NCBI GenBank assembly: GCA_001939145.1
Contig: LSRX01000813.1
Location: 260,493-324,492 of the forward strand
Source of the DNA: Symbiodinium microadriaticum
Lineage: Eukaryota; Sar; Dinophyceae; Suessiales; Symbiodiniaceae
Direction of reading: 5' to 3'
DNA: 64,000 bases
Each line of letters starts with the position of its first letter. The first letter of the stretch is position 1. A program made the position numbers and the translations under genes. Shown here piece after piece: positions 43,464-53,345 of this stretch. The notes below the pieces were generated by a model. That model was not told where the DNA came from and did not search any database. It saw only the letters and a list, made by a program, of their open reading frames with translations.

Positions 43464-45003
43464 TGGTCGAGTTCACTTGGGCACCTGCCGCCTGGAAGAA
43501 ATCTGCGCCATTGACATCCTTGTGAGGGTTGCCAGCAACGCCCGAGCGCTCATAGCATTCTCTGGCAATGGCAACCTTCTTTGCCGCAGTTGACTTTTCG
43601 GGTGACAGGGCGGCATCCTCGGACGAAAGCACAAAGTAGTCATCGATTATGAGGGCCTCCCAGGGGCCACAACGGCTGGGTGCTTTCTTTGCCAGCAGCT
43701 GAGTCTCCCGAGAAAGGAGCCCAGAGGACTGCAACAACGAGGCATGTGCCTGAGTGGCGAATTCCACTCCTGCGTGATCGCCTTGATACAAAGATCTGAA
43801 GGCACCCCTTACCACGGTGTTGTCATCGAAAAGGGAAGGCCTTGGGACGACAGGGGACACAATGCAGGCTGCATCGAAGGGAGACGGGGCTCGGCGCGGT
43901 TCTCCCCCCTTTGCGACAGAAGCTGCCAAGGCACGGGCCCTGGTCACAACCGAAGTCTCCCTAAGGTCCCTCAGGAGGACCGGGGACCCTATGCAGTTCC
44001 CTTCTGACTTTGCAGCCGTTGTCTTTGCCTGATGATAGAAATCGGCCCTATCTGTGGTCGCCCCGATTATCTTCGCGCCTGGAGGGGCTGTCAACTGGCA
44101 GAGCATGTGGCCTGGTGGTAAAAAGAGTGACGGGCCCTCAAGGCGTCCCTCCAGGCTGTTGGCACCGCGACGATCTCCAATTTGCCGGTCTGCAACCTCA
44201 GATTTAAAAGCTCCGAAAACTCGGGTGAGCTCGCGGGGCTCCTTTTTCTGGAAAGACACGTAAAGGAGACCTTTGGAGTCCCAAAGCTTCATGAGCCTAA
44301 GGGAGTTCTCACGGTCCTCGCCATCGGCATCGGGGAAGGGCAGCTCATTACCAGGGATGGCTCGGAGCACACAGGGCTCGCGGTAGGCGAGCCGAAGCTC
44401 AGGAGAAAGAAAACCTTCAAGGCCCCATGCCCCGCTCCCGGAAACCTTCAAACGGTCCGGATCAGCATCTCGGTGTGGACGGAGGGCCTCTGGGCTGTTG
44501 GCGTCGTGAGGCACAAAACCAGAGACACTGGCTCCCTTGAGGTAAGGGAAAGTAGAAAGGCCAAGGCCCGAGAGGTGAGAGTTCAGCTCGCGGAGCCGGG
44601 CAATCAAATGAGGCCCTCGCCGGCCTGCTGCGAGAGGATGGACCCCTCTCTCACTGCACGCCCTAAGCATGGACCTGAGCCTATCAAAGATATTCAAATG
44701 AAGCTCGGTCGGTTGCCTCCCAAGACTGGCTGCCGGCACGTGCCTGAAATCGGAGTGGAGGAAGTTGAGGCCAAGGACAACCACATACAGCACTCTTTCA
44801 ATCAACACCTTCTGAGACGTAGGCTCAGGGGACAGGCCAGGCGGTCCGGACTTGGGGATGCCCTCATCGAACAAGAAAAGGCTCGGAATAGGCAAGGGGA
44901 AAAGGGCGGTCTCCGAGGCTGGGGGGCCTCGATCGCGGATGGAAAAAGAAGATTGGAGGAACTTCGCAAAGGAGGTCCTCGACGAGAGGATTAACCTAGG
45001 CAA
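43351..45003 (-). CDS. Reverse transcriptase of the YR element
   Basis: A 550-codon open frame; conserved sequence begins near residue 95. Residues 262-300 (RVFGAFKS, DRQIGDRRGANSLEGRLEGP, LPPGHMLCQL) are the finger region typical of DIRS-group elements. GATTDRADFYHQ (314-325) is motif A with Asp318. QGDHAGVEFATQAHASLL (407-424) corresponds to motif B. LIIDDYFVLS (451-460) is motif C with Asp454-Asp455; Ile replaces the usual Tyr or Phe. KDVNGADFFQAAGAQVNS (495-512) follows as motifs D/E. After about residue 515 the reading leaves the conserved frame, which resumes in the frame at 43463. Initiation is uncertain and the protein was probably part of a polyprotein. It lies downstream of the gag-like frames after a 0.7-kb interval. 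Confidence 0.87.
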   Translation of the reverse strand: MPRLILSSRTSFAKFLQSSFSIRDRGPPASETALFPLPIPSLFLFDEGIPKSGPPGLSPEPTSQKVLIERVLYVVVLGLNFLHSDFRHVPAASLGRQPTELHLNIFDRLRSMLRACSERGVHPLAAGRRGPHLIARLRELNSHLSGLGLSTFPYLKGASVSGFVPHDANSPEALRPHRDADPDRLKVSGSGAWGLEGFLSPELRLAYREPCVLRAIPGNELPFPDADGEDRENSLRLMKLWDSKGLLYVSFQKKEPRELTRVFGAFKSEVADRQIGDRRGANSLEGRLEGPSLFLPPGHMLCQLTAPPGAKIIGATTDRADFYHQAKTTAAKSEGNCIGSPVLLRDLRETSVVTRARALAASVAKGGEPRRAPSPFDAACIVSPVVPRPSLFDDNTVVRGAFRSLYQGDHAGVEFATQAHASLLQSSGLLSRETQLLAKKAPSRCGPWEALIIDDYFVLSSEDAALSPEKSTAAKKVAIARECYERSGVAGNPHKDVNGADFFQAAGAQVNSTSGPVSEGRVYVSAPTPKLLAPRASLPEPEGCIFASHY

Positions 45004-45115
45004 CGCAGAGGCCCAGGACCAGAAATCAACAGTGGAGCAAAAATCCGGCTCTCCAGAATCACCAGAAAAGCCCGATACTCCTGTGTGGACGTGGGGGGTC
45101 GTAGTGCATGATGTC

Positions 45116-45736
45116 TCAACTCCACCACCGGAAGAGGGCGTCTTTGCGCAGGGAGAGACAGCTCTGTCCCCGGAGTTGTAGTGGATGAGGTACCGGGTTC
45201 CCTGTCGGAGGGAGGGGTAGCAGTGCCACGGTCAGTCGGCTGAGTTGTACCTTCTGGAGCGCGAAGGCCAATTTGGCCGACCCGGCCTCGGGGAGCCAGA
45301 CAGTTCTTGACGTCATGTTACCATCGGCGGCTAAACCAGGTCCTGAGGAAGAACCACCCAAGGGAATCTTCAAATCATCCTGGCGGCAGGAACCTGGGAT
45401 TTTGGCAGAAGACACCTGAGAGCTTGCACGCAAAGGCAGAGGGTGCAGGCCAGGGACGGAGTGCTGGGGACGGGCATCATACGGCCTAGCATCCAGGCAC
45501 TTATCTCCCTCCTTTATAACCCTATGCATCAAAACCTCCGTGCGAGCATAGCGACTCAAAACCGCTGGCTGAAGACCTGGAGGCATCCCAAGCGAGGAGC
45601 AAGAGCGTAGGCCAGGAACACAGTGCTGGGGACGGGCATCGTAGGGCCTAGCATCCAGACACTGATCTTCCCCCTTTATAACCCTATGCCTCAGGCCTTT
45701 GGCGTGGTTGCGGCAGCCGACCTCTTCTCGGCCCAT
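45116..45736 (-). other. Gag-pol interval with a duplicated ~160-bp unit
   Basis: Two units about 160 bases apart (near 45451-45528 and 45611-45690) share 'gtgctggggacgggcatc' and 'ctttataaccctatgc'. On the minus strand both read HRVIK followed by CLDARPYDARPQH in the same open frame of 206 codons. The frame overlaps the end of gag in another phase. It may be a linker protein region or a non-coding repeat. Confidence 0.5.
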
Positions 45737-47330
45737 AACTTTGCGCGTTGCTGCTTTCGAGTCAGAGCAGGCGGGTCCTTCGCAGCCGGCGTAGTCGTTG
45801 CATTCGGGGGCGCCTTCTTCGCTGCTTCGGCTCGCCTGGTAGACAAAGTCTCCATCTCCTTGATATATAGGAGAGGGCGGTGGCTACCCACTTGGGGTCC
45901 GACAGACGCGAGCAGGACCTCAGCGACGCGCCTGGAGTGCTTATCGGAGCCGTGAAAAGAGGCGCCGGCGGGTCTGGCTGTAATGTTACCCGCCATCCAA
46001 GGTCTGGAGAGCCAGAGTCGAGAACGATCTGGTCCACCATCACCATGAGTACGGCGATCACGTCCTTTGCCCCCGCGACCTGGTCCGTGGCGAGGAGGTC
46101 GAAGGTGCCACTGTATAAGGCCCCACGTACGGTGGTCCCGGAAGCCTCCATAGCGCTCCATATATCTTGTCATCACCGGCCCCTGGCTCACACCCGCCGT
46201 GAGGAGCGAAGGGTCGGCTGTGGGCTCCATCCTTCGCACCGCGGCCTCGTAGACTTTGTCGAAGAAAACTCCTGACCGGGCCCCGAGCTCCTTCTGCAGC
46301 TTCAGTTGTGTGGCCGATCCCTGTGTCGATATAGAGCTGCTGCTGCTGGCTAGGTCGGCCAAAGGGTCGCTCTGCCCGGCCATCTGAGCAACCAACGTGG
46401 TGAGGGCCCGGCTGTGGGCTAGCACTGCCGAGGCCAGCGAGCCTCCCTCGTCTAGCTGACCTGGCTCTCCAACAGTCAAAGGCAGTCCATCCTCGCCAGG
46501 CTCTTGGTCTAGTAGAGCTTCTTGTGCAGGTCGAACGCGCGGAAGGGGCCCCAGCAAGTTTGCAACAGCCTTCGGGCCCGTTGGAGGGCCGCGGATACCG
46601 GAGTCACCAGAGCCGGCGGCTGGGGAACCACTTCCTTTGGAGGCACCTCCTGGCTTCGCGACAAGCCCTGGACCTGCGTAGTCAGGGCCTGCAAGGTCCT
46701 CACAATCTCCACCTGTTGAGCCGCCAAGCCAGCGACCGTGGGCTTCTTTCGAGCCTCTGCAGCGGCTTTCGGCCGCCTCTCTAGCAAAGGGGACCGCGTT
46801 TGGTCCGGCATCATCTCCTCGGCTGTCACATAGCCAGCTCCCCTGTCTCCTTGAACACCTGCCCAAGCAGCTGCGAACTCCACCAGTGATGTGGCCAAGG
46901 GGAAGAGGTGAGAGTTCTCTGCCACAAAAGGAACGCAGCTTGACAAACCCTTTTCCAGGAGCTCGATGCCAGAGAGAGCCGTGTCCGCGACGTCTGCCAA
47001 AAGCACCTCGATGCTTCGGGCAGGGTACACTCCAACCCAGTCGCCTGCCTCCGACAACTCGACTGCTGGCGCCGAAGTGACCGTCGACGGGCCTAGAACA
47101 CCCGTGAAGCCCTTGAGGCCTCCTGAAGCACATCCTGAGGCAGGAAATTTCTTGGCAGGGCGAGCAGGAGACCGCCGGGCCTCCGCATGACACAGTAGCC
47201 ACCGGCCGGGGGCGAATCGCCCTCCAGCTGCAAAGCTAGGTGATAGTTTACCTTGAGGAGGACCACTTCGCCAGTATCTGCAGAGATCACGTCGTCCATG
47301 ATCATCTCGAGGAAGAGGAGGGGAAAGCAC
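45691..47330 (-). pseudogene. gag: Gag-like main region of the YR element, frameshifted
   Basis: The conserved reading starts in the frame 47330-46509 with GDWVGVYPARSIEVLLADVA and a helical part (VAGLAAQQVEIVRTLQALTT). It passes to the frame ending at 45691 near 46580, where SRALTTLVAQMAGQSDPLAD and KLQKELGARSGVFFDKVYEA are found. It uses a third frame around 46140-45940 (ALYSGTFDLLATDQVAGAKD, DLGWRVTLQPDPPAPLF), then returns for LYIKEMETLSTRRAEAAKKA and a basic Lys/Pro tail with a stop at 45691. The succession of helical segments, a 'DPLAD' linker and a basic end resembles the Gag-like protein of dinoflagellate YR elements. At least three frameshifts are required. Its role would be RNA packaging. 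Confidence 0.65.
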
Positions 47331-47943
47331 GGCCCGCCCCGGCCACGTAAATCCGGGCTTCTGTCTCGGTAGGAAAACTGTGTGACAAAGTAGCGCTGCT
47401 CCGCAGATGGTCCACCAACTGGAAGTAGTCCGCCCTGGAGTGCGTGACCCGGACGTCGATGCTAGTGGCAGTTCTGAGGATCACGTAGACCCTCGAGGGA
47501 AGAGCCAAAGGTGCCGTGCTGTTCGGGGTAGCACACCGCCCTGCCAGAACAGCCCCTGCCCAGCAGCCTGCCAGCCAAGCTCTGCGAGCCCTGTCCTCCG
47601 GGCTTGCAGCAGCAGACCTCAGGTTCCTTGCAGAGTCGAGAAGAGTGCGCGGGATAGCAGGAAAGGAGGCCTCGATGGCCGACCTCGGCTCGGGTGAGCC
47701 CACGGGTCTTAGGGTCGGCGGGTTAGGGACTACGCCTACCTCGTCAACCAAAGTAAACCCAAAGTTGTCCTGCCCGGGAGAGGCGGCCCTGACTTGCACG
47801 GGGGCAGGCGAGGCCCTGGACCCTTCGGAGGTCCTGACAGAAGAAGCGGTCGCCCCCCGCGAGCGAGTGATTGAGATCCGGAGCCCTTCAAGCTCCGCGG
47901 ACAAGCGGGTCACAGCCTCGTCGTCAGAGGCGGGTGTGCCCAT
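47302..47943 (-). CDS. N-terminal Gag-like ORF with viroplasmin/RNase H1-N-like segment
   Basis: A 213-codon frame opens just inside A1, starting MGTPASDDEAVTRLSAELEG. The N-terminal half is low in structure. Residues 140-205 read SRVYVILR, then VRVTHSRADYFQLVDHL and a final SFPTETEARIYVAGAGRAFP. The pattern YVVLR ... S-F-x-T-x-x-E-A-x-x-Y resembles the small viroplasmin / RNase H1 N-terminal fold, which binds RNA-DNA hybrids or double-stranded RNA. This is inference from pattern only. The next gag frame overlaps its end by 29 bases in another phase, so a frameshift may separate parts of one protein. Confidence 0.55.
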   Translation of the reverse strand: MGTPASDDEAVTRLSAELEGLRISITRSRGATASSVRTSEGSRASPAPVQVRAASPGQDNFGFTLVDEVGVVPNPPTLRPVGSPEPRSAIEASFPAIPRTLLDSARNLRSAAASPEDRARRAWLAGCWAGAVLAGRCATPNSTAPLALPSRVYVILRTATSIDVRVTHSRADYFQLVDHLRSSATLSHSFPTETEARIYVAGAGRAFPSSSSR

Positions 47944-48191
47944 ACAATGCTAGCCTGGCCGATCCCACAGGTTGAGGCGCAGGCTCCGGTGCCCTGGTGC
48001 GAGGAGTGAATGTGAAAGTCCAGGGAGGGAAAACGAAAAGAAAGATTGCCAAAATCGAGGCACTGAGAAAACCAAGGAGGAAGGCCCCTTGGCAGTGGAT
48101 CGGGCAGAGCAATCCCCAAAAGTTCGAAGCAACACCCTCCTGAAGGATACCCAGAAACTCCTTAACCAGGGGCCCCCACATTACTTGAACC

Positions 48192-48226
48192 GCACCGGAT
48201 TGCGTTCGTGCTTCGTCACTAGTGTC
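48192..48226 (-). repeat. A1 repeat of the YR element
   Basis: 35 bases matching A2 (40034-40068) at 34 positions. The sequence after it (tggatgactggc) is unrelated to the B repeat, as expected for the 5' end of a split-direct-repeat element. Confidence 0.9.
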
Positions 48227-49653
48227 ATGGATGACTGGCATAACGTGAAGGGTTGCAAAGTACTTATCTGCTTCGCTGCGCTGCAGCTGGAGGCACCGCA
48301 CCACTGGTCGTGAGATCCACTCGCGGACAGAATCCCAGGACCCGTCGCCACAGTTTCGGCTCTTGCAAAAGCGGGCGCAAAGACCGAGTGTCTGCTTGCT
48401 CGTTTGCTTCAACACTGGGCTGCCACGTTGACAGATGTGCTTCACAACTAGGCTCTACATGGTGAACCAGCTTAAATGGACAGATCCAACAAAGGTCCAG
48501 AGGCTGTCTGATTGACAGGTAGCGGCCCTGTCCCGTGCGTCCCGAAGCCTTCAGGCTCATCGCATGCCGCACTCCACATGACTCCAGCAGGGGGTGGGGG
48601 GGGGCACAACGAAGAGACAAAACGATAGGCACTGGCCGATTGGCAGAGTGCGGTGCTCGGAAATCCAGGAACAAAGCCCGCGGGCCGGAAGTCCCAAAAA
48701 GTCGAGAAAGAGACATCCGGAAACGCCACTCAGAGCTGGCTTCCTTAAGGAATTCCAAGGATATGGGGGGGGGGGGGGCGGTTGTGCTACAAGCCTTGCA
48801 AAAGCATTGGGCCTGGCCTTGGGCCCCTTGCTCTTCAGCAGAAAAGAGGGTCTCCAGAATGGACCCTCTGCCTCAAAGGGGTGATTCTGCGCGCTGTAGA
48901 CACAAAAGTGCAAGGACCCCTCATTGTCCGCCTCCCGCGGAGGGCTGGCCGCAGGCGAGCTTTCCTCAGCAAGCCCCCAAGTAGGCCTCACTACAGCCGT
49001 CCTGAACCTCCCAGTCCACTTGTCGTTTCCCCGTTTTTGCTTGCGTTGCTTGTATCATAAAGATGTCCCAACAAGAGAACTGGGAACCGAGCTGGGAGCT
49101 ACAGAACTTACAGCGGGAGCAGAGGAGCCCGGCCTCTGTCTCTTTCGGCCTCACCTCTTCCGTGCTGGCTGGCACCTCCGGCGTCCTGCGCTCACGACAG
49201 TTGGGAGTCCCGCTGGCCCCTGTGTTCGAGCGCACGGCTCATGCTTCTCCCGAATCGTTTCCCCCAAAGCCCTGCATGCTCTCTGGTTGGGTGCAGGCAT
49301 CAAGTCCGCCTCTGCCTCGACAGGGCAGGAGGAGGAGGAGGGGAGGCTTCCTGCGCATCTGAGTGTAACGATAGACTTGACAGGTTCCGCTTTGCAAAAG
49401 CCTCGCCGAATACAAAACACCCAGACTCGCAGCTCCTCCACTGCATCTGGCGCCTTCTCTCCTCCAGGACTCAAGGAGACATGTCGACAGAAACCCCATC
49501 TGCCTAGAAGCAAGCATGTCAAAAGCCTGGGCACCAAACTCAAGACCACTGCGTCTTTCACGAATTAGGCAGTCTCGACGCGATCTTCAAAGGAGTCTAT
49601 CCAGGTTCATGTCGTGTAGACAATCGCATCGGTGCATCGGCAATTCCGATGCC
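48227..49653. other. No supported gene
   Basis: Mixed sequence with overlapping frames on both strands and a 14-base G homopolymer at 48765-48778. Pieces near 49430-49650 are diverged relatives of 38720-38900. No domain is recognised. Confidence 0.5.
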
Positions 49654-50534
49654 GAGCAATGCATGCAGACATCCTCTGCGACCCTTATCCTCAAGCTTGT
49701 CTGAAATCAACAACAGTTGGGTCTCTAGGAGATGCGCGGGGAAAAACATGGCGGCGGACCAGGTGGGCTGCGAGGAAGCGTCGCTTGCAGAGGCAGAAGT
49801 GGGACCTGGCACCACATCTGCTTGCAGGAGGTCCGTAGCTTCTCGTGTCCCACATCAGCTAGACCTCGCACGTAAGGTGATCGTGTCCGCAGCAAAACGA
49901 TCAAGTCTCCGAGAAAGCCCCTAACGAAACCCTACCAGCAACTTACGAGCAACGGGCGCTGCCTGCTTCACCGCCGTCGGGCCTAAGCTTCGGTTCTAGA
50001 GCCAACAGCTTGGACCCTGCGAAGCGACTGCCTCCCATCGTCTGGGCGAGAGGCTCGAAGCACTTGGGGGTGTCTGAATCTTCGGTGCCTTGAATGGACG
50101 ATGCGAGCGAGCCCGAAATCGCTCCATCACGGGAGAGATACAATGGGGCGCGCCTCCGGGACCGCCGGTTCCTGCAGAGGCTCCGCAGCAGAGTGGAGCT
50201 GGCCTTTCGGGTGTCCAAGTGCAGAGTGCCCATGTTTGCGACTGCTCACGTGATGGACGAGCGCTAGCCTGGCGGGCTGCATGGCACCTTGCTCGGCGGA
50301 GTGGGAGCCGGAGCCTTGGCCGAAGCCTCCACGCAGTGCCGCACAAAAAACCCATCTGATCCCGGCATGGCTCGTGAAGTTCAGGCATCTTCATTGGAAA
50401 GACACCTGACACTTCAGTCTGTTCCTGTATGTGGTCCTGTTTGTCGTCGCGGCTGCGCAGCTGCAGCTTGCACAGTTCAGCTCTGTATCACCATGGTGCC
50501 GCCCTGTCTTCATCCTGAGATTCCCCTGCAACGC
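49654..50534 (+). repeat. Segmental duplication, copy 2
   Basis: Near-identical to 38920-39810, in the same orientation. It contains about 23 bases ('ttgggtctctaggagatgcg') missing from copy 1, and it lacks about 30 bases that copy 1 has around 'ttttttcggcgtgttgtg'. The minus-strand 96-codon frame (50233-49943) is unchanged between copies. Confidence 0.9.
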
Positions 50535-50607
50535 AACGGCAATATCGACAATTGGATCTTGTTGTGATTCCCTGGATTTTTGTGTATCAACGACTTCTAT
50601 ACTTCTA

Positions 50608-50675
50608 TCGTCGTCGTCGTCTTCGCCGTCGTCGTCGTCGTGGTCGTCGTCGTCGTGGTGGTGGTCGTCGTCGTC
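50608..50675 (+). repeat. CGT trinucleotide microsatellite
   Basis: TCGTCGTCG units with CGC, TGG and GTGG variants. Frames through it are Ser- or Arg-rich and artefactual. Confidence 0.95.
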
Positions 50676-50839
50676 CTAGTAGCCATAGTAGCATAATCCG
50701 ATTTATCATTGAAGGCGTGCTTCTTGCCATGAGTTTGGATCTAATGGCACTCCTCGACCTGCTGCTTTAGTTTCTGTTTGGCATCCTCAAGTACTTCTCT
50801 CACGGTGGGATTTCGGGTGCAGGTCGAATCAGGGAGCCA

Positions 50840-51010
50840 GGTCTCTGATTCAGCCCGCTTTGGTCTCTGATTCGACCCTGCTTGGTCTCTGAGTCCAGGC
50901 GGCCTGATTCCGGAGACTGGTCTCTGAAACCGCTCTTGTGGTGTCTGATTCGCGCCCTCTGGTCTCTGACTCCCTATCTTCGGTCTCTGATCTCCGGTCT
51001 CTGATTCGTA
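50840..51010 (+). repeat. Minisatellite built on GGTCTCTGATTC
   Basis: About nine spaced copies of GGTCTCTGA(T/C)TC or close variants, 15-30 bases apart, separated by short GC-rich spacers of changing sequence. On the minus strand this reads as repeats of ESET/ETE-like peptides (for example SETEDRESETRGRESDT), so a repetitive peptide cannot be excluded. Confidence 0.85.
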
Positions 51011-53340
51011 GTTTTTCCACAGTTGGAGTGATGCCAGGAGCCAGGAAGTCTGCCGCCTGCGAGACCAATTTCTTGGACTTTTTTTTAGTTGAGTCATTCA
51101 GCAAGAGATTTGTTCCTCAAACTCTGCAGATCAGCTGAAGAGTGAAAAACACTCCCAAGACACGAAAAGAACTCCATGCTTCGGCCCCGATTTGCACTTG
51201 AGCCCTAACTAAGCAAAAACCCTGTGCGAGCAGTACGCCTGAACAACTTGACGCTTCAGGCCGACAGCACCACCCCCGATTGCTTCTTGCAGCGCCCTCG
51301 TTCACACCTGGGCAACGGCCTGGGTAACCTCCTACACAGCAGACACCGACGCTGATGCACGACTTGCCTCGCATGCAGGGCTGACATCCGCTGCAGGTGA
51401 GCTTTCCTCACAGTGTAGATTCTTAGTCTGCATGAAGGGGCAGGGTGCATCATGGCGCTCGCACGTGTCCCGTGCAACCCTTCTACACTCTAAACCCCCC
51501 TGAAAGGGGGCAGAGTCACAGTCTCAACACATCAGTCACCCCTGAAACGACTACATTATCGAAGCCATGCCCGCAAACAATCTACAGCTTTCCACACCTT
51601 TCACTCCCACAAGCCTCAAAGGTCCACAAGCTGGGCCTTGAATCATTGAAGCAACCCGCAGGAACAAAGCAAACCCAGACATGAGGAAAACTAGACGTCC
51701 AGGTCGGTGCCTGCAACTTCTTTGACTTCAGAGGCGGGGGCGGGGGAAGCTGCTTCAGCATGGACAACCTTGGCAGGCTGACATCTCTTCGTCCGGCTCC
51801 CCTGCACTGCCCTACACCTCTCTTGTGAGCGGAGGGCGACGGCACTTGTTTCACTGGAGCCGGAGGGACCTGCACACGCATCAGCGTGCACAGAGCGAAC
51901 AGCCCATCCAACACTCACACGCTGCCGCCTCGGATGGTCTGGGAGATTCGCTCGGAGCCACCTGACTCTACGAGCGCTCAGAGACAGGAATCGTCCAAGT
52001 AGTCAGCCGTGAACGAACCCTTCTGGTGCGAGCGTCGCCTACTGATGCTGCGAGGTGAATCTTCCAAAGCAGATGTCGGAGGTGCCTCTGGCACAGCCGC
52101 TGGTTCCCCTGCAGGCTGCGGAGCGGATGCAAGCTGGCCTGGCAAGCCCAAACGCTAGCTGCGTTCTGCGACACATTCTACATGCTGAGATGCCCTCGGC
52201 TCAGTTGTTTTGGGCTACCTCCTCAGCCTCCTCCCAACAGCTTTGGATGTGTGGCTGTGGGATGCACGGGAGACCGGACAAGGAACGCCAAATGTTGTGG
52301 ATACAAGCAGTGCGAAACCGTGCACAATGATCAGAAAGCTACGAAGCTCGAACCTGGCAGTGTAGGTGGCGCCATGTTGGGCGGAACCGGGACCATTCCC
52401 TTCGGAGCCTGCACACCGGAGCAGAAAACTGCTTTTAATGACAGAGTACCATGGTGACGACCACAAGAAATCGTGCAGGAAACATGAACGAAGCTGGAAC
52501 TTCTGGATGTGGCGATGCTAACTGGCTACTTTGTGTTTATGACATGTGCTGGCTGGTCTGCTAGAGAAAGCCATTTCTACAAGAAGCATTCCATGCCGTC
52601 CAAGGGATGGGGAGAGGCCTCGCGCACAGGGCTCGCGTCCGAAGAAGACGAACTTTCCGAATACTCCTGCAATCTGGCGGTGATTTTGGCATGCTGCGAC
52701 TCGTGACCCAGTGTCCGGGTCCTCCTTGAGGCGCTTCAGCTTCGCCAGCTTCTTCTCCAAGCCCGGCAACTGCAGCTCCAGGGTCCTTCCATCTCAGAGG
52801 CCGAGCGGAGCCGGGCATTTCACGGTTCAAGCGAAGCCAATGCAAAAAGGCTTACTTCGTCTGGTGCTTTGAGCTTTGCAATGCATAAGTCCCCCCTCCA
52901 CACTTGCCTGCCTTGAAGGGGCACTCGGAGGGGAGGTCTCCTGCGCAACTGAGATTCTGGCTGAAGGCTCGGAGATTCAAAGAACGAAGCCTCCTACAAA
53001 TGTGATCGGAACATCATAGAGGTCATAGAGTCACAGAGGTCATGCAAGGCGCATCTCGGCCGTAATCCCAGTTTGGAACAGACACGCCCTGGCGGTCCTC
53101 AGCATCCGGGGGCGTCCTCTCTCCTCCTGGCAAGTTACGACCCGAGTGGCTCTACCACCCAGCATGGCTTTTTACGATCTCTGCAGCCGTCACAGTCGGC
53201 AAAAGCGCGTCGTGATGGGAGGAGAGAACTCTCTTAAGTGCTTTCCAGCACGTCCCAAGGCTGCGACCCGCAGGGCTGAGAGGCGACGCCTGCAGAGTCC
53301 AGGCGCAGCAGACTTTCTGGTGAACAGCCATGCCCGGCAA
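51011..53340. other. Mostly non-coding; two weak minus-strand exon candidates
   Basis: On the minus strand 51918-51691 ends in an acidic tail (SPAPASEVKEVAGTDLDV) with a stop. The stretch near 52790-52580 reads LPGLEKKLAKLKRLKEDPD (coiled-coil-like) and, in another frame, LQEYSESSSSSDASPVREAS. Neither has reliable splice boundaries or a known domain. The rest shows nothing recognisable. Confidence 0.35.
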
Positions 53341-53345
53341 AAATC

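Larger units (their letters stand above)
39954..48226 (-). mobile_element. Tyrosine-recombinase (DIRS/Ngaro-like) retrotransposon with split direct repeats
   Basis: On the minus strand the 8273-bp element reads A1 (48226-48192), gag-like frames, reverse transcriptase, RNase H, a dioxygenase-like module, tyrosine recombinase, then B1 (40148-40069), A2 (40068-40034) and B2 (40033-39954). A1 and A2 match at 34 of 35 positions; B1 and B2 match at 78 of 80. Terminal A1 with B1-A2-B2 at the other end is the split-direct-repeat plan of Ngaro/PAT-type YR retroelements, which integrate through a circle using the recombinase instead of an integrase. There is no DDE integrase and no LTR pair. Several frameshifts break the gag, RNase H and recombinase regions, so this copy is probably inactive, while the reverse-transcriptase frame is still open over 550 codons. 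Closely linked coding parts and intact termini indicate that it is near full length. Confidence 0.87.

Noticed and set aside
41671..45181. Long plus-strand frames through the YR element (for example 42134-42796 and 44182-44994)
   Set aside because: They are antisense shadows of the reverse transcriptase, RNase H and dioxygenase-like frames, which carry the conserved motifs.
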